A stretch of 64,000 nt of DNA from Chrysomallon squamiferum (taxonomy: Eukaryota; Mollusca; Gastropoda; Neomphalida; Peltospiridae). Under the pieces are notes generated by a model. That model was not told where the DNA came from. It ran no database searches and saw only the letters and a list, made by a program, of their open reading frames with translations. The stretch's first letter is position 1. Every line of letters begins with the position of its first letter. The position numbers and the translations under genes are program-made. The stretch is taken from the NCBI GenBank assembly GCA_012295275.1, contig CM022672.1, forward strand, positions 16,090,625 to 16,154,624, written 5' to 3'. Positions 1 through 12,786 of the stretch are shown in pieces.

Positions 1-1056
1 ATTAATATAGTGAAATGTAATTTAATTAATACAACTAATTAGCTATTCAATATTTTTTAAAAACACTTTTACTGATGATTAACCATACATTAATCAATAT
101 ATCTAACCCAATAAAAAATAATTTACATTAAAATTTAATGAAAAATGTCCTTGTCATGAATTTTATCTCATTGTATGACCTCTTACATTTCCCACAATTC
201 TCTATTATACACATTTTATCTTTTTTCAGATAACCAGCTTTAACTCATTACTTTTTGAATCAAAGGCCATTACATCTAAATGTCTATATAATATTGTTTA
301 AGTAACGCACCATGTCAATGAAATCAATAATTAATTTTAATGAATCTCAATTATGTATGAACTTATATTAATGGTTATTAGTTATCACATGATTTTTAAA
401 ACCTATTTTTGAGCTTTGATCCTTAGACCTATCACATCTCAGATAAATGTCTAAACCATTCAGCTAACCATTATCCCATATCAGTAATAAAATAATTTAT
501 GAAATTACTTGTTTTTTATTGTCACCAAATTGTGTTCAGTGTAACAGTAAAAGTGCAATTAACATGTTTGACATTTTCATAAAGAAGTTCGAAGGATGAT
601 AATTATGGTAATTGAGAAACAGAGAGAATAATGTATGGGTTGTAGTCTTCACCCATATAACTTTATTATAGAAACAAAAATCAAAGCCTCAGAATCCTGC
701 TTTAAATAATCTTTCAATAATAATAATATTTTCATCATATCAACTATCTTTTAGATTAAATATAATACAAGTAATACAAATACTGCAAATTCCAGTGGAA
801 ATTTGATAATCACCTTAATAAACATTTGTAAGTTAAAACTCCACAACATTCAAACACTTGATTAATGTAAGCATCTGCATTACTGGCAACAGCATCACCA
901 CACTTTCTAGTGTCCAGACAAGACATAGCAACTGGGCTGGCAATTAACCCACAGAGTGTCACAACTTAACAATACCTAATACAGTGTTTTGTATTACCCA
1001 TGTGAAGAGGCTCTACACTCTGATGTTAACAGCTCCTTACAATACACAGTTTTAAT
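1..1056. other. AT-rich non-coding stretch
   Basis: No supported gene, RNA or strong repeat. Every frame is interrupted frequently. Only two CpG dinucleotides occur in the first 1,000 bases, far below the roughly 20 expected from the base composition. Confidence 0.6.
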
Positions 1057-1059
1057 TCT

Positions 1060-1345
1060 TGTTACCTGCAACCTTATCAATACAACCATCTGTATTATCT
1101 GAACAGGATGACTTCCTTTTCCTTTTATCTCTGTTACTAACAGTCATCCTTAAGTTACAAATAATATCTGAAGTAAAAAATTATCAACAGCGACCTGATG
1201 AATACAACCATCTCTATTATCTGAAGAGGAATACTTCTTTTACCTTTTATCTTTATTACTATCAATCACCCATACCTGAACTTTCGTCATCTGCAACCAT
1301 ATTAATCACACAACAAATATGTTACCTGCCACAAAACGTCTGCTA
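1060..1345. repeat. Decayed tandem repeat, about 122-bp unit
   Basis: TACAACCATCT followed by TATTATCTGAA occurs at 1081 and again at 1203. The shared block continues through CCTTTTATCT and TTACTA to about 80 bp in each unit. A weaker third unit follows, with CTGCAACCAT and GTTACCTGCC. The open frame across it is unconvincing: it begins just inside the array and matches no known protein. Confidence 0.65.
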
Positions 1346-1784
1346 TTTCCAGTAGTTGGTGTATGCAGAGGACAATGGTTGACATGTCAACACAAATTCC
1401 ATGGTTGTCAGTGTTAAAATCAGTGTTGTCATCTTCAGTGGGCAAGCTGCATATCACAGTGTTTTTAAACTGAACATCTGGCTCAGTGCAGATCAATATA
1501 TTGTGAATATAAAATAATGTAAGCACAAACTAAAATTTACTAACATATAACAGCTTCAAGGTAATTGTATTCTTGTCATTTTAATATTTTAAAATAAAAA
1601 AATATAAAAAATATATTACAATTTTAAATTTTGCATTTATCATCTGATTTTAAAAAAAATTATTTTACTGCTTGACGAAATGTTCTTCCACTGTATTATT
1701 GTATGTAATGATAGATTAAGTATTAGAACAGCAAAATCAGATACATAATATAAGGTAAAATAATATGGCATAACAACATATAAT

Positions 1785-1787
<3 letters not shown>
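1346..1787. other. AT-rich non-coding stretch
   Basis: No gene or clear repeat seen. Short open frames here are low-complexity and unsupported. Confidence 0.5.
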
Positions 1788-1830
<43 letters not shown>

Positions 1831-1847
1831 TACACACACACACACAT
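1788..1847. repeat. Compound microsatellite (TA)n(CA)n
   Basis: A TA run to about 1811 passes directly into CA repeats, broken once by a TA step near 1831. Confidence 0.95.
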
Positions 1848-2650
1848 TTGTACAAAAATTAATATTCAAACTCCATAATGAAATTGTACATCTATACATT
1901 TATACATATGCCAGTATGTATGTCCTGAACACTTTTAAAAAGGGAATACTGTTTACAGCATTATTATATATTTTATTCAACAGATTGATTAAACTCCGTC
2001 TGTTTTATAAACCACCAGCACATAATTCATAGTATTTTAGTTATGCAATTATTTTTATGCCTTGCTTGCATTTGAAAAACAAATCACAATATTGCTTTCT
2101 GCCACATATTTCATAAATGATCAAACAAATTAACATTTAGTATCCTCTGTGATAATGTTCACTAGTGATTTTTTTCTTTCATCTATTTGTAATGATCTTT
2201 TGGTCTTGACCTATTTTTAAAAAGGTGAAAAAAAAAAGAGAAAAAAGGGAAGGCCAATACATGATACTGAATTTGTTCTCCACCTGAAATACCTGTCAGA
2301 TTGATAGACAGGAGGTTGGTGTTTTAGTCCTTATAAATACTGAACTTTCAGTGTGTCATGACAGAAAAAAAAAAAAAAAAAAAATAGTAATAGTAATAGT
2401 AATAATATGAAATAAAAAAAAATAAAAATGAAATAAAAAAAATGGTACAACACAAGAGTACTTACTCTCAATAGGTGTAAGATTTGGGAAAAAAAGGGAA
2501 GATCTTCCGATAATAATATATGATCCTGGTGGAAAGTAGATAACCATTTTTGATCTAATAATACACATTTTTCAGTGTGTTGTGTTACTTACGTTATAGA
2601 ACTAAGTACCATTATCTAATCCTGTTTTTGTTGTTCTGTCATATATCTGC
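1848..2650. other. AT-rich stretch with poly-A and (AATAGT)n
   Basis: A poly-A run at 2365-2384 leads into a short AATAGT repeat to about 2408. Nothing gene-like is seen. Confidence 0.5.
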
Positions 2651-2709
2651 CACACACACACACACACACACACACAAACAAACAAAAACACAAACAAACA
2701 TGTCTGTGT

Positions 2710-2740
<31 letters not shown>
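2651..2740. repeat. Facing (CA)n and (TG)n arrays
   Basis: (CA)13 at 2651-2676 is separated by a CAAA-rich spacer from (TG)14 or more at 2712-2740. The two arrays are reverse complements on one strand, so a hairpin with a stem of about 26 bp is possible. Confidence 0.9.
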
Positions 2741-2960
2741 ACAAAAAAATACCTGTTCAAGTGAAAATAATAACACTGTCGTGCCATACTTTCTCTTTCA
2801 TACACCAGTAAGCATGTGGTTATTAGCACATACATGTTACCAGGCATGCATGCAATTCCTAGGCTGTGTTATCTGTTACAGAGACTTTCCAAAATCAATA
2901 AATGCAGAAAAGGTATTGAACCAAGACACTGAGGCAACATCAACACATCAGATATAAAAC

Positions 2961-3071
2961 ATTATTATTACTATTATTATTATCATCATCATCATCATCA
3001 TCATCATTATTATTGTTATTATTATTATTATCACTATTATTACTGTTGTTGTTGTTATTATTATCATTATT
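2961..3071. repeat. Imperfect ATT/ATC trinucleotide array
   Basis: ATT triplets are interrupted by runs of ATC (2983-3006) and GTT (3045-3055), a typical old interrupted microsatellite. Confidence 0.9.
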
Positions 3072-3654
3072 AATGTAATATTTATATTAATAATAATAAT
3101 AATGTTTTATATCATAGAGGTCAGTGTTGCCTATAATAATGATAGTAATAACATGATCAACAACAAATAAATAATTAAAGAAAGAACACATACGAAACCA
3201 ACCAACAGACAAATAAATAAATATCATTTAATACACTTTTTGTTGTGTCAAGTTTCCAGTGATTTTCTTTGGTAATAGTTTCCTGTCAACTAACAGTCAT
3301 AAATAACAAATGACATTCTATATGAAAGTTTATTTAGTTTGGTAATTAAATAACTTCAGTTACCCTCACCTTTGCTGTCACCTGTTCTATAAGTAATGTA
3401 AATGGCTTCTCACAGAGTCAGTTCCCTTGATTACAGGTATCACATAATATATCTATCTGTCTATCTATTCATCTATATATATATATGGAGAATTTTCAGA
3501 ATTGTGATTTGGTAATAAATCACATAAGCAAAAAAAAAAAAATAAAAAATTAACGAATCCTGTTTTTGATAATGATGAAGAAATACTATAAACCAGACAA
3601 AATGTTTTTGATTATCATCAAAAAGTTCATTAAAACTAAAAAAAATTGTATTAA
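3072..3654. other. AT-rich non-coding stretch
   Basis: Short AATA, TCTA and TA runs only, for example (TA)n near 3476-3486. No gene seen. Confidence 0.5.
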
Positions 3655-4285
3655 TAATGCAGAGTTACTTTGCAATAAAATTTTATTATCTTTTTTGCAA
3701 TAATATTGTATTGTTATATTTCACAGTAATATTGTGCAGTTCTAATATAAATATTCTGTTTTATTTCATAATATTGTATTGTCCTATGTTACCTAAAAAC
3801 ATTGTCTTGTCTTATTTGACCAAAAATACTGTATTGTCATATTTACATTAACATCTTAATAAAAATGTAAATTGTTCTATTAAATAATAATTCAGTTTAT
3901 ATTTCACAGTAATACTGTACTGTTTTAATAAAAATTAGGTTCATTTCATAATAATGCAGAGATATTTCACAGAGATATTGTATTGTCTTAATAAAAATGT
4001 ATTATTTTTATCTCATAATAATGCAGTGTTTTTTTTGACAATAATACTATATTGTCTTATTTCATAATATGATACTGTATTATAATATAACAGTATTGTT
4101 TTATTTAAAATGATCCTATGGTTTTATTTAAAATTATCCTGTTGTCATTTCTTAACAGAATAATACTGTCTCACAAAACACTATATTTGTCTTATTTCAT
4201 GTCAGCACTGGAATAAAATTTCATCGCCTTACAGTGAGATCACATTGTGTTATCTAACAACTGTCTTATTTCACATGTATGCTGA
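3655..4285. repeat. Decayed minisatellite, about 26-30-bp unit
   Basis: The motif TTATTTCACAGTAATACTGT and its variants, followed by TATTGT, recur throughout in one orientation, often with AATAATGCAG or AATAAAAATG joining parts. Spacing is irregular, as expected for an old array with indels. The small open frame at 3657-3851 lies inside the array and is a by-product of it. Confidence 0.6.
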
Positions 4286-5029
4286 GGAGGACTGATCCCA
4301 AAACTTCTCACTCTTTAAGTCAAAATGGCTCCACAGTTGGTGCACCTCAAAGGTAATGAAAAATGTTGTTTATCTTCTTTACTGGCACATTTCCTACAGG
4401 GTTAACAGTTCACATTCAACTGCTGAAGACATACACATTTGGCATTTTAAGAAAAAAAAAAATGTTTTAAAAGAAGAAGACAACCAAATTTATCGCATTT
4501 TGCACACCTCTCCACTCCTTGGTTAGGGTTCACTATGTTATGATAAAAGGTCGCAAAGTCAGAACTTCTACAAATAATTTTTATCTCAACACCACCAGAT
4601 CTCTTTGCCTTGCTTATGATTTGCAATCAGACATAACAAAAAGATGAAAAAAAAAAAGGAAGGACAAGAAAGAGAAAAAAAAAAAGAAAAAAAAAAGACC
4701 TGCAAGCAAAAATGTTCTTATCATGTGTTTCTGGTGCTGTAGAAGTGAAAACAGAAATGCTGTGAATCAGTCTACCAACCCACCAAAAGTTTTCAATATC
4801 TCCTAGCTAGCATGCCTTATTTATGTTAGATATTTATGTATTTTTCTTTATTATGGGATGAAAAAAAAAAAAAGGAGAAGAAGAAGAAGAAAAATAAAAT
4901 AAATTAATAATGTTTTTAAAAATATATATATTAAAAAAAAAGCAAACATGTTTGGCAAATAAAAACAGCAGAGGAAAAGATTTAGTCCAGTGACAAAAAG
5001 CAAAACCATCTTTAATGTGAATCTTTGCT
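4286..5029. other. AT-rich stretch with A-runs
   Basis: Contains A-rich blocks at 4650-4697 and 4860-4945. No gene or tRNA seen. Confidence 0.5.
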
Positions 5030-5084
5030 CTTTTGGTTTGTGTTTTTACCAGGAGCTGGTTTATCACTGTAAACACAAGACATA

Positions 5085-5165
5085 TGTCAGCTGATGCTGG
5101 CACCCCTTGACCTCTGACCTCGCTGGTGTATGAGCTGTTAATCAGATGGCTGACATGACTGAGGG
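5085..5165. promoter_or_regulatory. Candidate cis-element with perfect DR1
   Basis: TGACCTCTGACCT at 5108-5120 is the reverse complement of AGGTCAGAGGTCA, an exact DR1 of two AGGTCA half-sites with a 1-bp spacer. DR1 is the class of site bound by HNF4 and RXR heterodimers. Within 60 bp lie CAGCTG (near 5088), GTTAAT and CAGATGG. The patch is much richer in G+C than its surroundings. Function is inferred from motifs only. Confidence 0.4.
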
Positions 5166-5640
5166 ATACAACAATTCAGAGGTTTTTTTTTGTGAAGACA
5201 TAATTATGATCAACATTTGTGTCTGACACGTTATCAGAACAATTGTTTGGTAACACTGCATTTTCTACTTGTAATAATCATAGTGATGAGATAAATCATT
5301 AACAAAGGCTAATTGTGATACCAACTAAGATCAAGATATTACATCCCAAAGTGATACATATCATTTATAAATATTTTAAAATAGTCCCTCATGATTATCA
5401 CTTACAAGCTTTCTTAATAAGGTCATGTTGAGCACATACAAAACTTATTATCACTGTTGTTATTACAAAGATAATGATAAATATCTTTTATAAATATTTT
5501 AACACAATCATTATAATACTCCCTCAAATAGATAAATGTATGGCTATCTAGATCTATTATACACATTTTCCATAAAGAATGATTCAGTTTTATTTCCTGA
5601 ATCCTGCTGTAAATGTACTTCAAGCTATAGTTATATTTAC
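5166..5640. other. AT-rich non-coding stretch
   Basis: Nothing identified apart from a T-run near 5183. Confidence 0.5.
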
Positions 5641-5975
5641 AATCATCATCCTCATCATCATAGATTTGATTAATATCGTCACTATTATGATCCCTATTAT
5701 CAACATTTCTGCACCATTTTTATCATCAACATCATCATCAATAGATTTTATTAATATCATCATCATCATTATGATCCTCATTTTCATCATCAGTTCTTCA
5801 GTATTTCATTAGTAACATTATCATTATCATCATCATTGTGATTATGATCTCCATTTTCATTAACACTTCTTCAATATTTCGTTAATAAAATAATCCTTAT
5901 TACCATTGCTATCATGTCTGTCAGTAAGATCTCCATTATCAATATTTCTGCACTACTTTTATTAATAATCATAAT
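5640..5975. repeat. Decayed tandem repeat, about 80-bp unit
   Basis: TATGATCC or TAAGATCTCC, followed by ATTTTCATCATC-like and TTCTTCAGTATTTC-like blocks, recurs near 5687, 5770, 5843 and 5924. Internal ATC runs vary in length. A hydrophobic 77-residue frame across it is explained by the ATC and ATT triplets. Confidence 0.6.
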
Positions 5976-7700
5976 TTTCTTCTTCTTCTTCTTCTTCGTA
6001 CCTTGTGGTGATGATTAACTCATGTGTTGAAACTTTCTCACTCCCAGGCTGAAGTGTGGGCACACATCTGACCCAAACCTCACAGAGGCCATACATCACC
6101 AAGTCACCACTTGACAGGTTGAGAAGGCAAAACAAACATGTCACACAAACAAAGCTATTCACCAAATCTAAGCCACTGTTATCCTCAGTCAAACCATACA
6201 GTAAGACATTTGTTATTTCTGCCATTTCACTTATAAGGAAAAAAAAAAAAAAAAATTATTATTGTTATTATTTGCTCTTTTATTTTCTTCTTCTTTTTTT
6301 TTCTTTTTGTATCTGGTTTTTTTTTTTTTTTTTTCCTCTCTATTTTTCTTTTTTTTATTATTTCAATTATAGATTTTGTGAGTTTTTTTTTTTTCAATAT
6401 GGCCCCCATTAATCACACAGGTCAGACATGGCATTTGAATGACTTTTCCACATGAAAAGATTATCAAACTGTCATGGTTTGGCTTTGCTAAGCAGCAAGA
6501 ATTTTAAAGCATTGAACTACAGATAAGAAAACAATTTAAAAAAAAAAAAATAGAAAAATCATTCCAAACTGACCTCTTTAGATGATAAGCATATGCTGTT
6601 AATTTCATTTTTTTTTTATTATTCAAGTCTTCTATTTAATTTTGTAAGAAAATCCTATTTTTTAAATTTCATTTTTTCATTATTTATTTATTTAAATTTT
6701 ATTGATTTCTTGATTTTAATTTTTTTTAAATAAATCAACTTCTGTATTTTTTAAATAATTTATTTTCGCATTTATGCTTAATTTATCTTACTTTTTATTA
6801 ATAAATTTATATATTTACTGATTTCTTTTTTCTGTTAATAGTTTTTGTTTGTATTTTCAACTTCAGTATATGGGTTCATCTATTTTACTATTTTTATGTG
6901 TGAAAGTTTCATATCTGCATAAAATAGTATTACTGTTATTTAACATAAATGATCGCACACATACAAATGACATAAACTTATATATAAGAGGAAACTGAAG
7001 CAACATAATACACACACACATCTAAAAACATTTGTGAAAACAAAGCATCCAGTCTGAATTCAAAGTTTTAACTGAAGCTACAAAGAATGGAACTGACACA
7101 TTAAACCTATTATTAAGACAAAAATCATCATAAGCTAGGGCATAACATATCATACCACAACATTTCAACCATATGCATGGTAATGATGATTATTTTCTTA
7201 AACAGTTATATAAATTTAAATTATTTTAATGGAGGTCACAATACAACTAAAGGTTACAGTACCCCATGAGGTACTTTTCACACACCAGTGGACAAGACAA
7301 ACAAATTAATAAATAACTAATCTCTATTTAACATCTAGGCAATGATGCATAACACTCACTGCACCAAACATGTGTGTGTAATTTAATTTTCATTATCATG
7401 ATTTTTTTTTTTGATTTTTTTAAATCCTGTATACACATCCACTTTATTTTTTTGGTTTTTTCTTTTGCATAAATATTAGTTATCTGAGTCAGTACTACTG
7501 AGTGTATTTATGTAGATTAATTTCCTTTTTTTTTATCTTTCCCCCAGTTACTAATTATGTAATTTTTATTATCAGTTTCTTTTCTTTTTTTCTGAATATA
7601 TCAAATTCACATTCAGCATGTACTACAGGAATGTATTTTCTTTTTCTTATTATATGGACTGAACATAAGTATTCAATAAAAATAAAGTACTTTACAAATG
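5976..7700. other. T-rich low-complexity stretch
   Basis: Contains (TTC)n at 5978-5997, an A-run at 6239-6254, T-runs at 6319-6334 and 6385-6394, and long TTTA-rich sequence at 6600-6830. The part at 6900-7350 is less simple but shows no gene. Confidence 0.55.
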
Positions 7701-7853
<153 letters not shown>

Positions 7854-8984
7854 CACTGTAACCCATATAATTTAAACTAATTCAAGTCAGTTAATTTATA
7901 CTGTCCAGGACTTTTAGCCCATGGTTACAAGAAGAAGCCATACAATGAACACTAATGACCAACATCAGAACTCTATTTTCAAATTTGTGTGGCTTTTCAT
8001 TGGCCTCAGAGTTAATAAATCTGTACCTCATTATCACATAATAATATAACAATAGTAGTATAATCTATAATTATTGTGTTAAAAATAATTTAAATTTTCT
8101 TAATTTTTTTTTGTCTCTCAGTTTTCAACTTTTCCCTAGTCCAATTATTTTATAAAAATTGAACATGACTACCCATAAACTTTAGAAAACATATCAAAAC
8201 TTAATTCAATTTATTACAAACAGTTTGATTGGCTGTTACAAACACTGTATCAACTATTGAAAACTACTTTCATAAAAACTGGTCATCATTAGCTTATGAA
8301 TGTCTTCTTGTTTCCTTATCTTCCAAAGTGAAATTCAAAATTACCTATGGGGATTTATTTCAATATAAAATGTATTAACTCTGGCCAAGGGGGAAAAAAA
8401 AACCTCAGGGGAAGAAGATAGATAATGACCTCCAAACCTTGTTAATTAGACTGGTATCCTCAGGTATTTGGCTCAAATTCAGAGCCAGCTTTTTCGGATT
8501 TATCAGTTTGGTATGAGAAAATTTTATTCATCTGTCTGTGAAATTAAAAGAGAAAAAATAATCCAACCTGTCATCAGTGGATATTTGTAGAAAAATCCCT
8601 CATGAAGGAAATGACATGAATCTGAAATTAACTTTAAAACAAAAAACACTGGAAAAAAACAATTTCTAATTTAACAATGAGTTAAGTGCAAACACAAATG
8701 GTCAGATGTATTTGGTGTGCATATAATCAAGAATTTTTTTTTCATCCCACTCTATAATCAGTGAAATTTAGGCCTGTCCCTTGATGTTTGTGCCATATAA
8801 TCAAACTAAGGTATATTTTTAATCAAACTATATCACTGTATTATTTTGTTTTCTTTTGATGGGTTATTCTTTTAAAGGATCTTCTAATATGATGTGTTCT
8901 GAGTCACAGGATTAGTCTAGTTTAATAGATTTTTAGTTCTTAAGTATATTTATGTATATTTATATGTCTCTGTATGTGTGGGTG
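7854..8984. other. AT-rich non-coding stretch
   Basis: No gene, RNA or tandem repeat that I can support. Confidence 0.5.
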
Positions 8985-9036
8985 TACATCTGTACGTGTA
9001 TATGTATGTATGTATGTGTGTGTGTATGTACATATG

Positions 9037-9070
<34 letters not shown>
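8985..9070. repeat. (TATG)n to (TG)n microsatellite
   Basis: TG/TATG-rich sequence ending in (TG)16 at 9039-9070. The 159-residue open frame beginning at 8952 starts inside this tract and has no recognisable domain. Confidence 0.9.
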
Positions 9071-9071
<1 letters not shown>

Positions 9072-9893
9072 ATGCATTATTATTTATTTGATTTTTTAGT
9101 GCCAGTTAATTTGTTTTTCTTAATTCCTGTGATAATAACATGGTTTTCTACCAAAGTTTTTGATAACAAAATGGCTGACATCATTTATCACTTCTTCCTG
9201 TGTGTTTGCAGACAAATACTGATAGGCTTACAATGTGGCTTATTAACATTTTTTTTTGTTTGGTCTTTTTGGCAGGTGTTAAATAAACACGATAATTTAA
9301 TTTATATTTTATGTTTGCAATTTCCATATCAAAGTTCCAATCTCAAGTTCAAAAGAAATAAAATAAAATATAAAATGAATGGGAAGAAAAAAGTTTTAAA
9401 AGTTATTATCTTTTTTCTGTTTTTTTATTGAGTGAAAGAATTTCTGATTTTAAATAGATTTGTGATTTATTTGAAAAATAAATAAGTAAGCATAAATTTT
9501 AATACTTTCAAATGAAAAAATTAAAATAATAGTAATAAAATTACTAAATAAAAGTGAGCTTAAATAAACACAGAAAATAAAAATGATATGTGTGTGAAAT
9601 AAAAAATCATATAGAAGTGATTTAATGTTTAACTTGACAAATTTTCCAGGTACACTCTACATCAACAGATAACTACAATACCTGTTCAGTAAAAATAAAA
9701 AAGTAAAAATTAAATATAAAACTGAAAGAGGAATATTTACTCATTTACTCATTTTCTTCTTGAAGTGAAAAAAAGAAAAATTTTGGAATTTATTAACTCA
9801 GTATGAAACAGTTACTGCATTTACCACAAAACCACAGAATGCACATTCAACCTAACAACTAGTATGAAAAATTGTAAAATCAATAAAAATAAT
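9071..9893. other. AT-rich non-coding stretch
   Basis: AAATA-rich low-complexity sequence; no gene supported. Confidence 0.5.
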
Positions 9894-9920
9894 AAAAAAA
9901 AAAAAAAAAAAAAAAAAAAA
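9894..9920. repeat. Poly-A run of 27
   Basis: Uninterrupted A run. No retroposon body could be identified next to it. Confidence 0.9.
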
Positions 9921-10658
9921 CAGAGATAGAGAAAAAACTCCTGCTGATCAATGATTCGTAACGTCATAAGATTAGTTGAGACTTAATAAGACATGAAGCT
10001 GATTACGAAAACAAGCCTGGACCTCAGCTGCTCTAGATTGACTTAATTGACCAATCAGAAAAACTCTTACATTGATGAAAATTTCTCACAAATTTATTCC
10101 ACACCATGAAGCCAACTAGAATACCAGAAGCCCTACATCCACATTATTACAAAAATTGGTACTCCAGGGAAGGCAAGCTTGTAGGTCAGTGCTCCAAGCT
10201 TTAGCAAGCTCTGGTTAGTCACTTCCAGCCATCTGATGAAGTAGTAGTAGTTAGGCAAATCTGTTATTAATAAGACAGATAGTGGTGTCTATCCTATCAT
10301 TAAATAAAGTCCAGAAATAGAACATATTTCCAGTGATGCATTATTTATTTGAGCTAATATATGGTATTGTATAACCCACTTTTCTAAGACCTGTTAAAGT
10401 TGAGTATTATTTTTTTACTACTATAGAAGCAATATGGTTATATACATGGATACATATGTATGTATGGATACTCGTGTAAAGAAATAATGCCTGCAGATAA
10501 ATAAAATCTATGCAAGGCAAGTATAACCAAGTAAACCATTTGTAACTGAAGGACTGAAATGAAAATTAATAAACTTCTGACATAATAATAATGCTTAAAA
10601 GCTTACACAACCACGTAACAAGTTTACCTACCCCAAAATTACCAGAATACACTAATCC
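9921..10658. other. Higher-complexity non-coding patch
   Basis: Base composition is more balanced around 9940-10300, including a CCAATCAG motif near 10051. No open frame of note and no homology that I recognise. Confidence 0.4.
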
Positions 10659-10823
10659 TATTCACAATGCCTCGACATAAACATAATCAATTCAGGCAAA
10701 TGTGACTGTGTAAAATGTCTTGCCTAACAGTGTTGAAATCATTTTCTTATTCATAATGCTTCAACATAAATATGTGGGCTAATGTAACCATTTCACTGTG
10801 TAATTGCTTGCCCAGTTAACTGT
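10659..10823 (+). repeat. Direct duplication, 89-bp period
   Basis: TATTCACAATGCCTCGACAT at 10659 matches TATTCATAATGCTTCAACAT at 10748. Each is followed by a GTGACTGTGTAA-like or TTTCACTGTGTAA block and then CTTGCC. Confidence 0.7.
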
Positions 10824-12239
10824 GGATAAATGAAAATTATTATTCTCCTTGTAATGAAATAAAACTCCATTATGGTTTACGTTAATGGAAATAAAGTGTT
10901 TGATACAAAGTCTATTACAGTTTAGCGCAAGACAAAGCTGTTATGGTGAAGATGTACAATGGCTTATTGAGAAACGTGATCCGAAAAACTTAATAACAAG
11001 CCAGGAAGTAAAGCAAGATTTGTTCTCTTGTTATCTTCCCTGTACAATACAGTTAATAGACTGTTAGCTAACATGAAATAAAACACAGGTTGTATAGACT
11101 GTCGTAATCAATAATGGGATGTGTGATATTACTTAAAACTCTAGGGTTTGTTTCCAGTATGAAACAAAGTAAAAATGTAACAGTAATGATAAGAAAAAGA
11201 AGAAAATAAAAAATATCAAAACAAAATCACAACAATCTTTAAGAGATTTTAAGTATTTTTGTAGTAGGTACTCGAATTGACTTTGAACCAAAGGAAAGTT
11301 AAGTTTCCTCACTTTTAATTGTTTGCTTAAAATGTTATTTTCTGGTTTGATATTCTGTAAAAGGTTCAAGTGTGACTATGTATACTTGTAATTAAGGTGT
11401 CTGAGTTACCTGAATGAGAATGTTAATTTGTGGTTTAAGGAAAAAAGAGTTTGTTGCTTCAGTGACACACACAAAAACATCTGTTTATTAAATCAAATAT
11501 TTATTTACTGTGTAAGTATTCAGATGTATCTGTATGTGTGAATATATTTTTAATTTGTGTGTACAGAAATAGAGAAAGTGAAAGTGAGAGAAGGGCGAGA
11601 TAAACAGAGATAACAAAAGAGATATATATTCATGTGTTTGTTTCCACAGGAGTACAAAAGTATGCAAGTGTGTGTATCTGTATATCTGTATGAGTGTGTG
11701 TTTATGTACATTTGTTTGCATGAGGGTGTATATGTCTATGTTCACATACATTGAACTTATCTCAGTATAAAAGATATGTAGTAGATAAAGCAATCCACTT
11801 TTAGTAACAGAATATTAAACTGCTACCATCTGTATTCATAAACATCCCCATCAATAGTGCCAACCCATAAACCAGATATACTGAGCCGGGGAAAAAAACT
11901 GACTGACAGTGGAAAAAGAAAAAAGAGTGACAGAATGTGAGAAAGAAAGGAAGAGGAAAACAAGATAGAGAAAACAATAACAAGAGAAAGAAGAGCAAGA
12001 GAGAAAGCCAAATTACATGAATATACAAATAAATTAAATTACATTATGGAGAAAGGGGTCAATGCATTAGTTCTGTATTAATCAGAAAGATATTTCAAAT
12101 TTTCATGAAACCATACATAACATAATTAAATAAAGTAACATCCAGTGACCTACTTCCATCTTAATCCTGTCAGTTCCAGTCTTCTTTACCTAATTGCAAA
12201 TCAAGCCAATTTGGAAAATCACATATTCATTTCAATTTC
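10824..12239. other. Non-coding stretch with polypurine tract
   Basis: AT-rich. A polypurine-biased tract lies at about 11880-12012 (GAAAGA-type repeats). No gene supported; the frames seen on the minus strand are its pyrimidine complement. Confidence 0.5.
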
Positions 12240-12266
12240 TTTTTTTTTTTTTTTTTTTTTTTTTTT
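12240..12266. repeat. Poly-T run of 27
   Basis: Uninterrupted T run within pyrimidine-rich sequence that continues to about 12330. Confidence 0.9.
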
Positions 12267-12786
12267 CTTAAATCTTATTTTCTTCTTTTCTTTTCAATTT
12301 CTTCTTTGTTCATATTTTTCTTTTTTTCTTCGCAGAATTCTGTTGTGAATGTCGACTATATCTTAACATGCCACACAACATCCACTTGCCACTAATATCA
12401 ACTGCAGAACAGTTGTTGGGAGAACACAATTGGCACTAATTACTGCTATCTCTAATTCTTAGTGATTATCTCTGAACTCAGATCCATGGTCATGGATCAG
12501 ATGAAAGAAAAAAGAAGAAAAAAATGCCATTAGTTTTAATCAATTATCTCAACCAGACATTCTATCTGAAGTTTGCATCTCAGAAATCAGTGACATTTTC
12601 TTCTGTTAATGATTAACATTATGAATTTAAAACGATTTTTAACAAGCTCTTTGTTTTTGGGGCTTTTTTTAACTGATTAGACAAGATGTCTGACAAACGA
12701 TGGCTTACAAATTCAATACTTGTCAGTGCAGCCATTGCGGTATTGTTTTTTTATCATTGTTATTGCTAGAATCCCCATTTTACTTT
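12267..12786. other. Non-coding stretch
   Basis: Includes the short palindromic stretch ATCCATGGTCATGGAT near 12481. Otherwise nothing identified. Confidence 0.45.

Noticed and set aside
8952-9431. 159-codon frame, the longest plus-strand one
   Set aside because: It starts in a TG/TATG tract, its tail is lysine- and phenylalanine-rich from AT-rich DNA, and no domain is visible.
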